Below, piece by piece: positions 27,238 to 36,833 of a stretch of 64,000 nucleotides of DNA. The notes under the pieces are model-generated. The model was not told the DNA's origin. It saw nothing but the letters and a program-made list of their open reading frames with translations, and did not search any database. The position numbers and the translations under genes were made by a program. Position 1 is the stretch's first letter, and each line of letters opens with the position of its first letter. This DNA comes from Lachnospiraceae bacterium NK4A179 (lineage in GTDB: Bacteria; Bacillota; Clostridia; Lachnospirales; Lachnospiraceae), in NCBI GenBank assembly GCA_000421045.1, contig ATWC01000001.1, forward strand, positions 1 to 64,000, given 5' to 3'.

Positions 27238-28374
27238 ATGAAAATATGTGGCATAGTTGCCGAATATAATCCTTTTCATAACGGTCATGCTCTGCTTCTT
27301 GAGTATGCAAAGAAAGAACTGGGTGCAGATAAAGTGATCATAATCATGAGCGGAGATCATGTACAACGCGGTGAACCTGCCATGTTTGATAAATATGCAC
27401 GTACCGAAATGGCGCTTAAGGAAGGTGCCGATCTTGTTCTTGAACTCACTGTTCCTTTTGCGACAGGTTCCGCCGGGTATTTTGCATCCGGTGCGGTTTC
27501 TGCGCTCTTACATACCGGTGTACTTGATATGCTTCTCTTTGGTTCCGAAACCGGTGATATTGAGATACTCAGGCAGAAAGCCGGAGCAGGTGCTGACATG
27601 GCAGAGATAAGTGCCATTCCGCCGCTTCCAAATGACATACTTGGGATCGAATATCTCAAAGCGCTGCAGGCTCTGAAGGGTGATCATGTTAAAGCGTATA
27701 CTTTAAAACGTGAGGGTGCTGCTTATCTGGACACTGTTCCTCAAAACGGAAGTGCCAGCGCTGCCGCGATCAGAAAGATAATCCTCGAAGACAGAGATCT
27801 GTCAGAATTAACTGATTATATTCCGGAGTCCTGTCTCGAGATACTTAAAGATACCCTTGTAGAAAAGCGGCCTTTATCCATGATCGATTACTCTCAGATG
27901 TTATTCTATGCCCTGATGATCCGTCGCGAGGAGGGGTATTCTGAATATTTTGATATCTATGACGATCTTTCCGACAAGATGCTAAAACACCTGCCCGAAT
28001 ACGAAAGCATTGCCGATTTTGCAACAAAGCTTAAGTCGCGGGACATAGCTTACACTCATATCTGCAGAGCAATGCTCCATCTTATCCTCGGTATAAAGAA
28101 AGATGATGTACGAACACTGATAAACGATTATGAACGCTGTGCATATCTTAAGCCGCTCGGATTCAAAAAATCATCCGATGATCTGCTTAAAGCTATCAAG
28201 AACAATTCCGACAGGCCTTTTATCTCAAAAGCTGCTGACGCTTCATCCATACTTGACGGTAAAGCTTTTGAGCTCTTTAAGAAGGATATATTCGCTTCCG
28301 ACTTATATGAAAAAGAAGCCGCACGTAAAGGCGGCTTCATATCAGAATACAGAAAAAGTCTTGTTGTAATATAG
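27238..28374 (+). CDS. tmcAL: tRNA(Met) cytidine acetate ligase
   Basis: The 378-residue protein is of the YlbM/TmcAL family, which uses ATP and acetate to acetylate the wobble cytidine of elongator tRNA-Met. The nucleotidyltransferase motif FHNGH is in GIVAEYNPFHNGHALLL, followed by MSGDHVQRGEPAMFDKYAR; the C-terminal helical domain binds tRNA. I chose ATG 27238, preceded by GGAGG, because it gives the family N-terminus MKICGIVAEYNPFHNGH; 34 extra upstream codons are not family-like. It ends 3 bases before the convergent UPF0210 gene. Confidence 0.93.
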   Translation: MKICGIVAEYNPFHNGHALLLEYAKKELGADKVIIIMSGDHVQRGEPAMFDKYARTEMALKEGADLVLELTVPFATGSAGYFASGAVSALLHTGVLDMLLFGSETGDIEILRQKAGAGADMAEISAIPPLPNDILGIEYLKALQALKGDHVKAYTLKREGAAYLDTVPQNGSASAAAIRKIILEDRDLSELTDYIPESCLEILKDTLVEKRPLSMIDYSQMLFYALMIRREEGYSEYFDIYDDLSDKMLKHLPEYESIADFATKLKSRDIAYTHICRAMLHLILGIKKDDVRTLINDYERCAYLKPLGFKKSSDDLLKAIKNNSDRPFISKAADASSILDGKAFELFKKDIFASDLYEKEAARKGGFISEYRKSLVVI

Positions 28375-28377
28375 ATA

Positions 28378-29742
28378 TCAGTTTTTAAAACTATGTACAG
28401 GTGCAGGTATGCGCCCTTTTCTGCTTATAAAGGCCTCACAGCTGTAACTGTTCACCGGCATCACGGGAGCCCTTCCAAGGAGGCCGCCGAATTCAACGCT
28501 ATCTCCGACTTTTTTACCAACGGCAGGTATTATCCTGACGGCTGTGGTTTTCTGATTTACCATTCCTATAGCCATCTCATCAGCGATTATTCCGGATATC
28601 GTAGATGCACTTGTATCCCCGGGGATTGCTATCATATCAAGTCCGACCGAACATACACAGGTCATGGCTTCAAGTTTCTCTATAGTAAGCGCGCCCGCTG
28701 CAGCTGCGTTTATCATTCCCTGGTCCTCACTGACAGGAATAAATGCACCGCTTAAGCCGCCTACATATGAAGACGCCATTATACCGCCCTTCTTAACCTG
28801 ATCGTTAAGCATTGCAAGGGCAGCAGTAGTTCCCGGAGCACCTGCCATCTCAAGTCCGCACTCACAGAGAATATCAGCCACGGAATCGCCTATGGCCGGA
28901 GTGGGTGCCAGAGAAAGGTCGATGATCCCAAACGGAACGCCAAGCATCTCGGAAGCTTCTTTTGCAACAAGCTGTCCGACTCTCGTGATCTTGAAAGCAG
29001 TTTTCTTGATAGTTTCGCAGAGCACTTCAAAGTTCTCGCCTCTGACAGATTCAAGTGCTGTCTTTACAACACCGGGGCCGCTTACGCCAACATTTATCAC
29101 GGCATCTGCTTCAGTCACTCCGTGAAAAGCGCCTGCCATGAACGGATTATCATCCGGAGCATTACAGAAGACTACAAGCTTTGCACAGCCAAGTGAGTCA
29201 TTTTCCTTTGTAAGCTCGGCAGTTTCTTTAACCATCTGGCCCATCAGTCTCACGGCATCCATATTGATACCGGTCTTGGTTGAACCCAGATTGATGGAAC
29301 TGCAGACTCTGTCTGTTGTTTTCAAAGCCTCGGGGATCGATCTTATAAGCAGCTCGTCGGCATGTGTCATGCCTTTGGAAACAAGAGCTGAATATCCTCC
29401 GAGGAAATTAACGCCCACTTTCTTTGCTGCATCATCAAGAGCCCTTGCGATCTTTACAAAATCACCGGTCTCTTTGCATGCGGCAGCTCCGATGAGTGCA
29501 ATAGGAGTCACGGATATACGCTTGTTAACGATGGGGATGGCATATTTTTTTTCTATTTCCTGTCCTGTCTTAACAAGATCCTTTGCAACAGTAGCGATCT
29601 TTGTATAGATCTTGTCGCAGAGTCTGTCCACATCCGTATCTATGCAGTCAAGAAGGCTTATGCCCAGCGTTATAGTGCGGACATCAAGATTTTCCTTCTC
29701 GATCATTTTATTGGTTTCTACTACTTCACTTATATTTATCAT
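28378..29742 (-). CDS. UPF0210 (PFL family) protein
   Basis: This 454-residue cytoplasmic protein matches the UPF0210/DUF711 family found next to UPF0237 ACT proteins in Firmicutes and archaea. Family stretches include [36 protein letters not shown] and [20 protein letters not shown]. Members are related to the glycyl-radical fold in structure databases, but no reaction is established. It lies 21 bases after the ACT gene, so the pair is cotranscribed. Confidence 0.9.
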   Translation of the reverse strand: MINISEVVETNKMIEKENLDVRTITLGISLLDCIDTDVDRLCDKIYTKIATVAKDLVKTGQEIEKKYAIPIVNKRISVTPIALIGAAACKETGDFVKIARALDDAAKKVGVNFLGGYSALVSKGMTHADELLIRSIPEALKTTDRVCSSINLGSTKTGINMDAVRLMGQMVKETAELTKENDSLGCAKLVVFCNAPDDNPFMAGAFHGVTEADAVINVGVSGPGVVKTALESVRGENFEVLCETIKKTAFKITRVGQLVAKEASEMLGVPFGIIDLSLAPTPAIGDSVADILCECGLEMAGAPGTTAALAMLNDQVKKGGIMASSYVGGLSGAFIPVSEDQGMINAAAAGALTIEKLEAMTCVCSVGLDMIAIPGDTSASTISGIIADEMAIGMVNQKTTAVRIIPAVGKKVGDSVEFGGLLGRAPVMPVNSYSCEAFISRKGRIPAPVHSFKN

Positions 29743-29763
29743 GTTATATCTCCGCTGATCATT

Positions 29764-30036
29764 TTAGATCCTGTGCATGGAATCAAATATCTCTTCACGC
29801 TGGCATTTAACCTGCACGCCTATCTCCTCACCGATCTGCACAAGTTCATCGGATACGGTATCGAAAGGTTTATCTGCCCCGGAAAGATCAACGATCATCA
29901 TCATGTTAAAATAATCCTGAACGATAGTCTGTGATATGTCGCATATGTTGATACGGTTATTCGCAAGATAAGTGCATACCTTGGCGATGATACCTACAGT
30001 ATCTTTTCCGACAACGGTTATTATAGTCTTCTTCAT
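29764..30036 (-). CDS. UPF0237 ACT domain protein
   Basis: The 90-residue protein is a single ACT domain (ITVVGKDTVGIIAKVCTYLA) with a short C-terminal extension, as in UPF0237. ACT domains bind amino acids or similar small ligands. Its constant partnership with UPF0210 suggests it senses the substrate or product of that protein. The start follows GGAGGAAAC. Function of the pair is unknown. Confidence 0.9.
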   Translation of the reverse strand: MKKTIITVVGKDTVGIIAKVCTYLANNRINICDISQTIVQDYFNMMMIVDLSGADKPFDTVSDELVQIGEEIGVQVKCQREEIFDSMHRI

Positions 30037-30060
30037 AGTTTCCTCCGTACTTTGAATATA

Positions 30061-30858
30061 TTACAGTTCTATTATCATTCCCGGTCTGTCACGGTGTGAT
30101 ATATCTATAGGAAAATCATTACCGTGAAAATCCGTATCGCCCATTTCTATCTCAAGCCTTACCGATTCATAAGCAAGCTCCGGCAGATTGTTCTCGGCAC
30201 TTAAGTGGCTTAAGAATATATGCTGCATCTTCTCTCCGAGTATATCGGATAAAAGCCTTCCGCAGGCTTCATTCGAAAGATGTCCTCTTTTTCCGAGTAT
30301 TCTTTTCTTTAGCTGATATGGATAAGGCCCCGTTTCAAGCATCCGTATATCATGATTGGCTTCTATGTATACTGCGGAAAGCCCCTTAAGAGCCTGTTCT
30401 ATCACTTCGTTATATTCGCCAAGATCCGTAACAACAGCTGTCTTTACTCCTTCGTTTTTAAAACGATAAGCGACCGGATCCGCAGCGTCATGAGATATAC
30501 TCATCGCATTGATCTCTATATCGCGTATGGTAAAACGCTCATCATTTCTTATGGGATGAAAGAGTGACATGTCTACTTTCTTGGTATCACCTGAAGCCTT
30601 GATCGCTTCTATGGTGCCTTCGGTAGCATATACCGGAACATTATACTTCCTGAGGAATACCCCGAGACCGCCGATATGATCACTATGCTCATGTGTTATA
30701 AGAAGTGCATTAATATCGTCTCCGCACAGATCAAGAGTGCGAAGGCCCTCTTCTATGCGTTTCTTGCTTATCCCTGCATCAACAAGGATATGTGTGGTAT
30801 CACTGCCTACATAGATCGAATTGCCGCTGCTTCCGCTGGCAATGCTCATCATTCTCAT
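30061..30858 (-). CDS. metallo-beta-lactamase fold hydrolase, WalJ/YycJ-like
   Basis: The 265-residue protein has the metal-binding motif THEHSDHIGG, the N-terminal SIASGSSGNSIYV typical of the YycJ/WalJ group, and later ligands in SHDAADPV and HLSAENN. In Bacillus and streptococci this protein is tied to WalRK and to DNA metabolism as a 5'-exonuclease-type enzyme. Here it lies after an FtsA-like gene rather than walRK, 3 bases apart. The substrate is not shown by sequence. Confidence 0.88.
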   Translation of the reverse strand: MRMMSIASGSSGNSIYVGSDTTHILVDAGISKKRIEEGLRTLDLCGDDINALLITHEHSDHIGGLGVFLRKYNVPVYATEGTIEAIKASGDTKKVDMSLFHPIRNDERFTIRDIEINAMSISHDAADPVAYRFKNEGVKTAVVTDLGEYNEVIEQALKGLSAVYIEANHDIRMLETGPYPYQLKKRILGKRGHLSNEACGRLLSDILGEKMQHIFLSHLSAENNLPELAYESVRLEIEMGDTDFHGNDFPIDISHRDRPGMIIEL

Positions 30859-30861
30859 TTA

Positions 30862-33042
30862 TCAATTCTCCCAGCGGATCTCAATGCTGTCACCTGAAGA
30901 AATGGGTTCCATATACTGAGCGGGACGACCGTTCAGATCCGTTATCAGTCTGGTTCCCTTTGGTGTCTTTAAGTCAAACTCTATATGATCAAACACGTCA
31001 ACATAAACATAACTGCTTTTGCCTTCAAGTTTTATATCATTGCCGTTCACATTAACGATTATCGAACGCACAAGCTTATTGACTTCTTCGGTCTTATTGT
31101 CTGACTCGGTCAGACGGCTGCCTGTACTCTCAGATTCATCATCCGCATCATCTTCATCCGGTAATGATTCATGATCAGGCTCACTGTTTTCATTATCAGT
31201 ATCTTCGTTATCATTTATTTCTTCCGATGACGCTGACTCCTCTTTCAGCCCCCATTTGATACTGAAGTTTTCATACACCTTAGTATCTTCATCGGCCTTT
31301 TCATTATTGACCATCACCGCTTCATCGTCTTTAGTCTTTACATCCATGAATTCACGGACTTCCTTTACCGTGTAATAGTCACGCATGACGATGTCATCAT
31401 CTTCTTCTATCTCATAATAAGCATTTTTTATTTCACCATTTACTTCGGCAAATCTCGGAAGAAGGATACGGCTGCCGTTTACGGTAACATTGATCACCTG
31501 TTTGAATTCAGGAAGATCTCCGATCGTTAAATGTGCTTCTTCCCCTGCAGTCGACTCTTCTACTCTGATCACATCATTTGATCTGATCGGAGTATGCATA
31601 TCAGCAGGCTCACCGTTAAGAGTGATAACTGCCGGATCTCCGGGAGTTCCGCGTTTCATGGCAGCCTTACCGTTTATGCGGTAATTAAGAGCTTTTCCTC
31701 TTTTAGGAAAAAGTCCGTCATTAGGAAAATCGGCATGCATGGCCGCATCCACTATACCAAGGTTTCCGCTGTCATAAAGTTTGATGCGTTCATCATTGAA
31801 AGAAACGTATATAAAGCTTGAACTCTGTTCATAGTAATTAAGGCATATACCAACAGGTGTAACAAGCATCGAATCCTTGTGTACATCCTCCTTGTATACG
31901 ATGTGCCCCATTACCTCTTCACCGCGCACCGCAACACGTTCAGCGACTATGCCAAGATGTTCGGAAAGCTTTTGGGTATAGCCCTCGATCTTTCCGCCGC
32001 CTCCAACAACAAAAACAGCGCTTACTGACTTACCGCCGTTAAGTTCTCTGAAACGTTCGGCAACAAGAGATGCTTCTTCATCTATCTTTGCTTCAAGCAG
32101 CTCAAGAACCGATTCTCTGCTGACTTTCTGAGGAAGCCCCATTATATCATTGTATTCAACAGTATCATTTTCTGAGATACCGATCTTTATCTTTTCGGCA
32201 GTATTGAAATCTACAAGATATGCAGAGGCGATCATTTCCGTAAACGCATCACCTGCCATAGGTATCATACCGTAAGCTTCAATACATCCGTCCTTTGTTA
32301 TGCAGATATCACTTGTACCGGCCCCCACATCAACAAGTCCGATATTCAGCATCCTGTAATTCTCGGGTATAGCTACCGAGATAGCTGCGATGGGCTCGAG
32401 AGTCATGTTCACAACACGAAGCCCTGCAAGTTCCACTGATTTGTAAAGACCGTCTACTACATCATCAGGAAGGAAGGTTGCTATCATGTCACAGCCGGTT
32501 GATGATGCCTTGTGATTCTCAAGATTACCTATCTGATAGCCGTTCAGATAATACCTTATCACGGAATTTCCGACACAATAGAATTTGATACCGCCGTTAT
32601 CTTCAGACAGGAATTTCTCGTATGCTTTTTCAACACCCATGGCGGTAAGCTCTGCAACATCTTCGATACTTATCGTCTTATCCTGTTCGTATTCCCTGGT
32701 AACGGAAACAACCTCGGTCTTAAGGACACGACCTGCAGCTGCGATACATACATCCGTAAGCTTAATGCTAAGCTTTTCTTCAAGTTTCTTTTTGACGTCA
32801 GTTATCGTATTGCTCACGGCATTGATATCATGTATCTGTCCGTCAAGCATGGCTCTTGTCGTATGTTCCTGCGACTCCTGCGCGAGCACTATAAAAGAAT
32901 CGCCTTCACGGAAACCAACAGTACCGACTATGCTGCGGGTTCCTATATCAAGGCCAAATACAAGTTTTCCCTGCTCTTTATATTCAGAAGCAGGAACACG
33001 TTTTTCTTCATTAAGTTCAGTATTCGCTGATCTTTTTCCCAT
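30862..33042 (-). CDS. long FtsA-like ATPase with C-terminal extension
   Basis: The 726-residue protein begins with an actin-like FtsA/PilM ATPase (about 25-385): phosphate loop VFGLDIGTRSIVGTVG, insertion domain near TDVCIAAAGRVLKTEVV, second phosphate loop GLVDVGAGTSDI and adenosine motif VFVVGGGGKIEGY. Typical FtsA is about 420 residues. Here about 340 extra residues follow: a beta-rich part (about 390-560), an acidic low-complexity linker (about 590-650) and a terminal beta domain (655-726). No clear C-terminal membrane helix of FtsA is seen. It lies between coaE and the hydrolase gene. A role in division or cell shape is an inference from the family. Confidence 0.8.
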   Translation of the reverse strand: MGKRSANTELNEEKRVPASEYKEQGKLVFGLDIGTRSIVGTVGFREGDSFIVLAQESQEHTTRAMLDGQIHDINAVSNTITDVKKKLEEKLSIKLTDVCIAAAGRVLKTEVVSVTREYEQDKTISIEDVAELTAMGVEKAYEKFLSEDNGGIKFYCVGNSVIRYYLNGYQIGNLENHKASSTGCDMIATFLPDDVVDGLYKSVELAGLRVVNMTLEPIAAISVAIPENYRMLNIGLVDVGAGTSDICITKDGCIEAYGMIPMAGDAFTEMIASAYLVDFNTAEKIKIGISENDTVEYNDIMGLPQKVSRESVLELLEAKIDEEASLVAERFRELNGGKSVSAVFVVGGGGKIEGYTQKLSEHLGIVAERVAVRGEEVMGHIVYKEDVHKDSMLVTPVGICLNYYEQSSSFIYVSFNDERIKLYDSGNLGIVDAAMHADFPNDGLFPKRGKALNYRINGKAAMKRGTPGDPAVITLNGEPADMHTPIRSNDVIRVEESTAGEEAHLTIGDLPEFKQVINVTVNGSRILLPRFAEVNGEIKNAYYEIEEDDDIVMRDYYTVKEVREFMDVKTKDDEAVMVNNEKADEDTKVYENFSIKWGLKEESASSEEINDNEDTDNENSEPDHESLPDEDDADDESESTGSRLTESDNKTEEVNKLVRSIIVNVNGNDIKLEGKSSYVYVDVFDHIEFDLKTPKGTRLITDLNGRPAQYMEPISSGDSIEIRWEN

Positions 33043-33051
33043 AATGCCAGT

Positions 33052-33651
33052 TTATCCCGATACCCTGTCTTTTAAAAGTGCATCTATCTGATCTGATGTA
33101 TGTTCAACACTGCCGCTGTTATCCACGGTATATCTGCAGTTTTTTCTGAAAACTTCCTCCGGAAGCTGTGAAGAAAAGATGTTGTTTATCTTTTCATCCG
33201 TATATCCGCGGGAAGATTTAAGCCTTTGTCTTCTTATATCTTCCGGAACATATATATACCAGAGTTCATCAAGTATCTCATCATAATGCTCCTCAATGAG
33301 GAGAGCTGCTTCAAGAGCAAAGATCCCGGTTCCTTTTGCCCGTTCTCTTTCCATAGCATCGATGATGTATACACGTACCGCCGGATGTATGATCGCATTA
33401 GCAGCCTTAAGTTTATCTTCATCGGAAAAGATCAGGGACGCAAACTTAAATTTGTCTATATGACCGTCTTTTGCCAATATCCCATTTCCGAATGTATCCA
33501 AAAGTTTATTATAACAATCCTCCCCCGGCTCTTCAAGGAGATGGGCAGCCTCGTCAGCCTTAAGCACAAAGGCTCCGTAGCGATTTTGAAGTATATCCAT
33601 GATAAGGGATTTTCCGGCCCCGACTCCGCCTGTTATTCCGATCGTAAGCAT
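33052..33651 (-). CDS. coaE: dephospho-CoA kinase
   Basis: The 199-residue kinase carries out the last step of coenzyme A synthesis, phosphorylating the ribose 3' hydroxyl. The P-loop is GITGGVGAGKS; the CoA-binding Asp is in LKADEAAH; the lid contains RRQRLKSSRG. The start shares one base with the polA stop codon, the common polA-coaE arrangement of Firmicutes. Confidence 0.96.
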   Translation of the reverse strand: MLTIGITGGVGAGKSLIMDILQNRYGAFVLKADEAAHLLEEPGEDCYNKLLDTFGNGILAKDGHIDKFKFASLIFSDEDKLKAANAIIHPAVRVYIIDAMERERAKGTGIFALEAALLIEEHYDEILDELWYIYVPEDIRRQRLKSSRGYTDEKINNIFSSQLPEEVFRKNCRYTVDNSGSVEHTSDQIDALLKDRVSG

Positions 33652-36275
33652 TATTTCGCCTCGTACCAGTCTTTGCCTGTGTGAGCATCAGCTATAAGTT
33701 TTACGGGAAGATCTGCAGCATTTTCCATTTCTTCTCTGAGAATAGCCACAACTTTGCTTTCCTCATCGGACGAAGTCTCAATAAGCAGTTCGTCATGGAT
33801 CTGAAGTATGAGTCTGCTCTTCAGTCCTTCTTTTACAAGCCTGTCATATACACGTATCATCGCGATCTTTATTACATCTGCAGCAGTTCCCTGAATGGGC
33901 GCATTCATCGCAACACGTTCTCCAAATGCTCTCTGCATAAAATTAGAACTCTTAAGTTCGGGTATGGGTCTTCTTCTTCCGAACATTGTCACGGAATAGC
34001 CATTTTCTTTTGCATAAGCCTTGCATCCGTCAAGATATGCTTTGATGCCGGGATAAGTCGCAAAATATTCCTTTATATACCCTTCAGCTTCCTTTCGTGA
34101 GATAGAAAGTCCTTCTGACAGACCGAAAGTTGATATGCCGTATACTATGCCGAAATTTACTGCCTTTGCATTACGTCTCTGAATATCGGTAACTTCTTCA
34201 AACGGAACATGAAAAACCTTCGAAGCCGTGATCCTGTGGATGTCGTCTCCGGACCTGTAAGCTTCAATAAGATTTTCATCACCTGCAAGAGATGCAAGGA
34301 TACGCAGTTCTATCTGGGAATAATCCGCATCGGCAAATATATAACCTTCCGCAGGAGTAAATACCTTTCTTATTTTTCTTCCGAGTTCATACCTCATAGG
34401 TATATTCTGAAGATTAGGTTCCGTGGAGGAAAGGCGTCCTGTAGCTGTAACGCACTGATTAAGAGATGTATGGATCCTTCCATCTTCCTTTATAAAAGCA
34501 GTCAGTCCGTCGGCATAAGTTGATTTTAGTTTTGTATATGTACGGTATTCAAGTATATCGCTTACAAATGGATGATCGGCGGCAAGTTTTTCGAGCACAT
34601 CGGCAGCAGTCGAATATCCGGTCTTTGTCTTCTTGCCTCCCGGTATCCCCATCTTTTCAAAAAGGATAACACCAAGCTGTTTGGGTGAATTGATGTTGAA
34701 TTCTTCTCCGGCAGCAGCCCATATATTCTGTTCAAGCTGTTTTATAGTCACATCCAGTTCTGCGCTATAGGAATTAAGAGCATCTCTGTCAGCCCTGATG
34801 CCGGCTTCTTCGGTTTTGAAAAGCACAAACGAAAGAGGCATCTCCATTTCAAAAAAGAGTTTATCCATTTCTTCGTTTTTAAGCTTTTCCATGAGCACAT
34901 CTGAAAGCGCATAAAGTGCGGCAGCTTCTCCTGCTGCAAAAGCTTCAAAACGTTCGCGGGATGAAGACAGCGCCGAAGCAAAGCTCTCCTTCTTAAAAAC
35001 TTCCTCATAATGATTGATAAGAAGAGAAAGATAACTCTCCGATGCATCGGGAATGTTATAACTTCCCTTAAGAGGGTTTAAGAGATATTCCGCTATCATA
35101 AGATCACAGAATCCTTTGCATCCTTCGCCGGAAGAAATGCTGTGATCATCCTTATCATGCAGATAATGGTAAAGCTTCTTCACGTCATATGTATAAATGC
35201 AGCAACCATTGGAAACTAGTATCCTGATAAGATCAGCACATTCTTTCCCATCGGAAACATATACATCCTTATCGGTGCAGATTGCCGCAAAGAATGTATT
35301 ATCATCGATCGGATAAAATGAAAGTGACACTTTTGATAAGCCGGCAGCATTTAACTCAGACAGCGGATGAACTGTAAACTCCATATCCGCAGCAGCATTT
35401 GCCGCCTTTTGCTTATCAAATTTTGAATAAAAGCTCTTAAGTTCAAGCTTTCTGCACAGAGTATAAGCTTCTTCCGTATAGAAAACAGGAAGAGGTGCAT
35501 CCTCCGGATGAACATCAAGCTCGCAATCAGTTTTTATAGTTGCCAGGAACAAGCTCAGATCCGCTAACTCCCTGTTTTCTCTGAGGCTTTCTCTGATCGA
35601 ATTCTTTTTAATTTCTTCTATATGCTCATATATGGAATCGATGGAGCCATATTCATGCATAAGTTCAAGAGCAGTTTTCTCTCCAACCTTCGGTACACCG
35701 GGAATATTATCCGCAGTATCTCCCATAAGTGCTTTCAGCTGAATGAACTGATCGGGCGTAAGTCCATACAAAGCCTGCACATCCGATGCATGATAATCTT
35801 CAATCTCGGTTCCGCCCTTCTTGGTCTTAGGTATGCGGATTTTTATATGATCAGAAGCGATCTGAAGAAGGTCACGATCACCCGAAACCAATGAAACTTC
35901 AAAGCCTTTTTTCTCAGCTTCCTTTGCAAGTGTTCCGAGCAGATCGTCTGCCTCAAGCCCCTCTTTTGAAACAACCTTTACATTCATCGCAGCAAGCATC
36001 TGCTTTATAAGAGGCACCTGCTCGCGCAGTTCTTCCGGCATGGGTTTTCTGGTCCCTTTGTAAGCAGAATACTTAAGATGCCTGAAAGTGGGCGCATGTT
36101 CATCAAAGGTGACGATCAGATTATCAGGCTTGTCTTCATCGACGATCCTGAACATGATATTAAGAAAGCCGTATACGGCACCGGTATGAGTCCCTTCAGA
36201 ATTGGTAAGATCAGGCACCCCGTAGAACGCCCTGTTTAAAATACTGTGTCCGTCTATAAGAACTAGTTTTTTCAT
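33651..36275 (-). CDS. polA: DNA polymerase I
   Basis: The 874-residue polymerase has an N-terminal 5'-3' exonuclease domain (about 1-290, with GDTADNIPGVPKVGEKTA), a 3'-5' exonuclease-like domain (about 300-470) and the polymerase domain. Polymerase motifs are DADYSQIELRILA, RRNAKAVNFGIVYG and QIHDELLIE. The acidic DxE of the proofreading site is not seen, so that domain is probably inactive, as in other Firmicutes. ATG 36275 (MKKLVLIDGHSILNRAFYG) follows GGGAGATG; the longer reading is not family-like. It starts 16 bases after the zinc-finger gene. Confidence 0.97.
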   Translation of the reverse strand: MKKLVLIDGHSILNRAFYGVPDLTNSEGTHTGAVYGFLNIMFRIVDEDKPDNLIVTFDEHAPTFRHLKYSAYKGTRKPMPEELREQVPLIKQMLAAMNVKVVSKEGLEADDLLGTLAKEAEKKGFEVSLVSGDRDLLQIASDHIKIRIPKTKKGGTEIEDYHASDVQALYGLTPDQFIQLKALMGDTADNIPGVPKVGEKTALELMHEYGSIDSIYEHIEEIKKNSIRESLRENRELADLSLFLATIKTDCELDVHPEDAPLPVFYTEEAYTLCRKLELKSFYSKFDKQKAANAAADMEFTVHPLSELNAAGLSKVSLSFYPIDDNTFFAAICTDKDVYVSDGKECADLIRILVSNGCCIYTYDVKKLYHYLHDKDDHSISSGEGCKGFCDLMIAEYLLNPLKGSYNIPDASESYLSLLINHYEEVFKKESFASALSSSRERFEAFAAGEAAALYALSDVLMEKLKNEEMDKLFFEMEMPLSFVLFKTEEAGIRADRDALNSYSAELDVTIKQLEQNIWAAAGEEFNINSPKQLGVILFEKMGIPGGKKTKTGYSTAADVLEKLAADHPFVSDILEYRTYTKLKSTYADGLTAFIKEDGRIHTSLNQCVTATGRLSSTEPNLQNIPMRYELGRKIRKVFTPAEGYIFADADYSQIELRILASLAGDENLIEAYRSGDDIHRITASKVFHVPFEEVTDIQRRNAKAVNFGIVYGISTFGLSEGLSISRKEAEGYIKEYFATYPGIKAYLDGCKAYAKENGYSVTMFGRRRPIPELKSSNFMQRAFGERVAMNAPIQGTAADVIKIAMIRVYDRLVKEGLKSRLILQIHDELLIETSSDEESKVVAILREEMENAADLPVKLIADAHTGKDWYEAK

Positions 36276-36291
36276 AATAACATCTCCCGGA

Positions 36292-36609
36292 TCATACGGT
36301 GAATCCCATAAGGATAAATAACGCAAGAATTAAAAAAGCAAAAGCGGAAAGGACTATCTGAATGACACGGACAGCCTTTTCTCTTTTGCATCTGCTTTTG
36401 ATAAGCTTTATCTTATCTTCATATTCAGGAAAGTAGGAAGCTTTCTTATCCAGTTTCCTGATGCCGCTTATCATGACGTACATGGACTTAAGATCCGCAC
36501 TGCAGGCGCTGCAGTTTGCTACATGCCGAAGAAGCTTTTCAGTCTGTCTGAAATCAAGCTCATCATCAAACAGATCAATAAACTGAGCCCTGTAATCTCT
36601 GCAGTCCAT
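36292..36609 (-). CDS. anti-sigma-factor-like zinc-finger membrane protein
   Basis: The 105-residue protein has an N-terminal zf-HC2-type motif (HVANCSAC, with upstream CRDYRAQF...DDEL), a linker, and one membrane helix near the C-terminus (VLSAFAFLILALFILMGF). Such proteins often bind ECF sigma factors, but no sigma factor gene is adjacent, so its partner is unknown. The start ATG 36609 follows GGAGG; a longer reading would run into the tRNA gene and is rejected. It precedes polA by 16 bases. Confidence 0.8.
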   Translation of the reverse strand: MDCRDYRAQFIDLFDDELDFRQTEKLLRHVANCSACSADLKSMYVMISGIRKLDKKASYFPEYEDKIKLIKSRCKREKAVRVIQIVLSAFAFLILALFILMGFTV

Positions 36610-36626
36610 GATACCTCCATTTAAAG

Positions 36627-36709
36627 TGCCGGCGGCGGGACTTGAACCCGCACGCACATTCGTGCAGCAGATTTTGAGTCTGCGTCGTCTGCCATTCCGA
36701 CACGCCGGC
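36627..36709 (-). tRNA. tRNA-Leu (CAA)
   Basis: An 83-base cloverleaf with a long variable arm, acceptor GCCGGCG/CGCCGGC, anticodon loop CTCAAAA (anticodon CAA, reads UUG) and T arm GGGTTCAAGTCCC. The 3' CCA is not encoded. It has a predicted promoter just upstream and precedes the zinc-finger and polA genes. Confidence 0.95.
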
Positions 36710-36720
36710 CAACAGAAATG

Positions 36721-36749
36721 ATGATACCATAAGCCTGCCAAACGGGCAA
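36721..36749 (-). promoter_or_regulatory. predicted tRNA-Leu promoter
   Basis: Minus strand TTGCCC (36744-36749), 17-base spacer, TATCAT (36721-36726), 12 bases before the tRNA 5' end. Confidence 0.55.
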
Positions 36750-36755
36750 GACGCG

Positions 36756-36784
36756 TTTACTTTAAACCGGCTGCATGCTATAAT
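36756..36784 (+). promoter_or_regulatory. predicted promoter of the FKBP-like gene
   Basis: TTTACT (36756-36761), 17-base spacer and a perfect TATAAT (36779-36784) lie 50 bases before the chaperone-like gene. It is divergent from the tRNA promoter. Confidence 0.6.
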
Positions 36785-36833
36785 CCATAAGTCCGAATGA
36801 CAGAAATAATCAGAATTTTGAGGGGATCGATCA

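Noticed and set aside
35829-35850. Third copy of the leader hairpin, from a TATGCGGATTTT match
   Set aside because: It lies in the polA coding region and lacks the outer stem and ribosome site.
36610-36741. Longer zinc-finger protein starting at 36741
   Set aside because: The extra codons are the tRNA-Leu gene read as protein; ATG 36609 has GGAGG.
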